Source: Myxococcales bacterium
GTDB taxonomy: Bacteria > Myxococcota_A > Polyangia > Polyangiales > Polyangiaceae
Assembly (NCBI GenBank): GCA_025362165.1
Contig: JANYHY010000863.1
Coordinates: 1-5,673, forward strand
Reading direction: 5' to 3'
DNA length: 5,673 bases
The stretch's first letter is position 1. Each line of letters begins with the position of its first letter. The notes below the pieces were generated by a model. It was given only the letters and a program-made list of their open reading frames with translations. It searched no databases and was not told the origin of the DNA. The translations under genes were made by a program, and so were the position numbers. Below are positions 5,299 to 5,673 of this stretch, piece by piece.

Positions 5299-5673
5299 AT
5301 GTCGCGAACAGCCGTATTTATCGGGCTTTTAGGCGTGGTCGCATGCAGCGCGGCTGACCCAGGGGTGGACGGTTTAACCAGGGGGAACCTCACCGCTCCG
5401 ACGAGCACGGCTCCTCTGGGCGATGGCGGCAACCCGCTTGGGGACGGCGGTTCGAATCCGGGCAAGGACTCGGGTCCTGGCAAGGACGCTTCGACGTCCC
5501 CAGACTCGAGCACGACCACGGACGGCTTCACGGGCGCGGGCGCTTATGCGAGCTCGCTGCCACCGATGACCGCCGTCAACATTCACAAGAGCAAAGGCGT
5601 CAACACCACCCCTGGCAAGAACGTGGCTTGTCTCGGTTGTCACAACGGAAACGCGCTCGACTTCATGTTCGCG
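5299..5673 (+). CDS. Lipoprotein with CxxCH heme-binding motif, N-terminal part (3' end outside window)
   Basis: The frame is open from the ATG at 5299 to the window end, giving 125 residues. A lipoprotein signal peptide (MSRTAVFIGLLGVVAC) ends in a VVAC lipobox with C16. Residues 20-80 are a low-complexity linker rich in Gly, Asp, Pro, Ser and Thr, with GDGG-NP and GKD repeats, typical of surface lipoproteins in myxobacteria. A conserved-looking domain starts near 85 and contains VACLGCHNGNA, a CxxCH motif (C111, C114, H115). This suggests covalent heme binding outside the cytoplasm. The remainder, including any further heme site or distal ligand, is cut off. GAGAGGG lies three bases before the start, a rather close ribosome site. 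It is divergent from rplU across 169 bases. I do not recognise the family with certainty; a non-heme cytochrome-like domain is possible. Confidence 0.8.
   Translation, partial: MSRTAVFIGLLGVVACSAADPGVDGLTRGNLTAPTSTAPLGDGGNPLGDGGSNPGKDSGPGKDASTSPDSSTTTDGFTGAGAYASSLPPMTAVNIHKSKGVNTTPGKNVACLGCHNGNALDFMFA

Noticed and set aside
5449..5459. GGTTCGAATCC, identical to the T-arm (B-box) consensus of tRNA genes
   Set aside because: It is in frame within the lipoprotein linker, only three of the five T-stem pairs can form, and no acceptor, D or anticodon arm surrounds it. Not a tRNA or a convincing attachment site.
4821..5531. Long 236-residue reading of the L21 frame
   Set aside because: The N-terminal 134 residues have no L21 resemblance and cross the rplU promoter and the divergent lipoprotein gene; the internal ATG with Shine-Dalgarno sequence at 5129 is the start.

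Overview
The window is GC-rich (about two thirds G+C by eye) and densely coded. The ribosomal proteins, the Gly/Asp-rich heme-motif lipoprotein and the overall protein style suggest a myxobacterium (Myxococcota, probably Polyangia). This placement is inferred from protein character, not from a search. There are no rRNA or tRNA genes, insertion sequences, CRISPR arrays or phage genes, and no stretch over 300 bases lacks a gene.

Left block, plus strand (1-1909): the C-terminal end of a RecD2-like helicase, then a four-segment membrane protein of unknown function with a lysine/acid-rich tail, then a membrane-anchored NodB-fold polysaccharide deacetylase. The deacetylase runs tail-to-tail into the next block, with a 98-base coding overlap.

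Middle block, minus strand (4453 down to 1812): three tightly packed genes, namely a Cof-type HAD phosphatase, a tiny lipoprotein with one CxxCH heme-binding motif, and a membrane sensor histidine kinase. Gaps of 4 and 7 bases indicate one operon. The heme lipoprotein and the kinase's sensor domain should sit on the same side of the inner membrane, so the lipoprotein is a candidate input partner for the kinase. No response regulator is visible.

Right block: the housekeeping pair rplU-rpmA (L21, L27) on the minus strand, with a strong sigma-70-type promoter and a leader hairpin. Divergent from it is the start of a second, larger lipoprotein with a CxxCH motif, cut by the window end. rplU-rpmA could read through into the HAD operon, since only about 100 bases separate them and no clear terminator is visible. 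An 8-bp perfect inverted repeat sits directly in front of the HAD start.

I see no clearly new large system. The best leads are the phosphatase/heme-lipoprotein/kinase operon, the deacetylase-kinase coding overlap, and an in-frame A AAA AAG slippery heptamer with a downstream hairpin inside the kinase gene.
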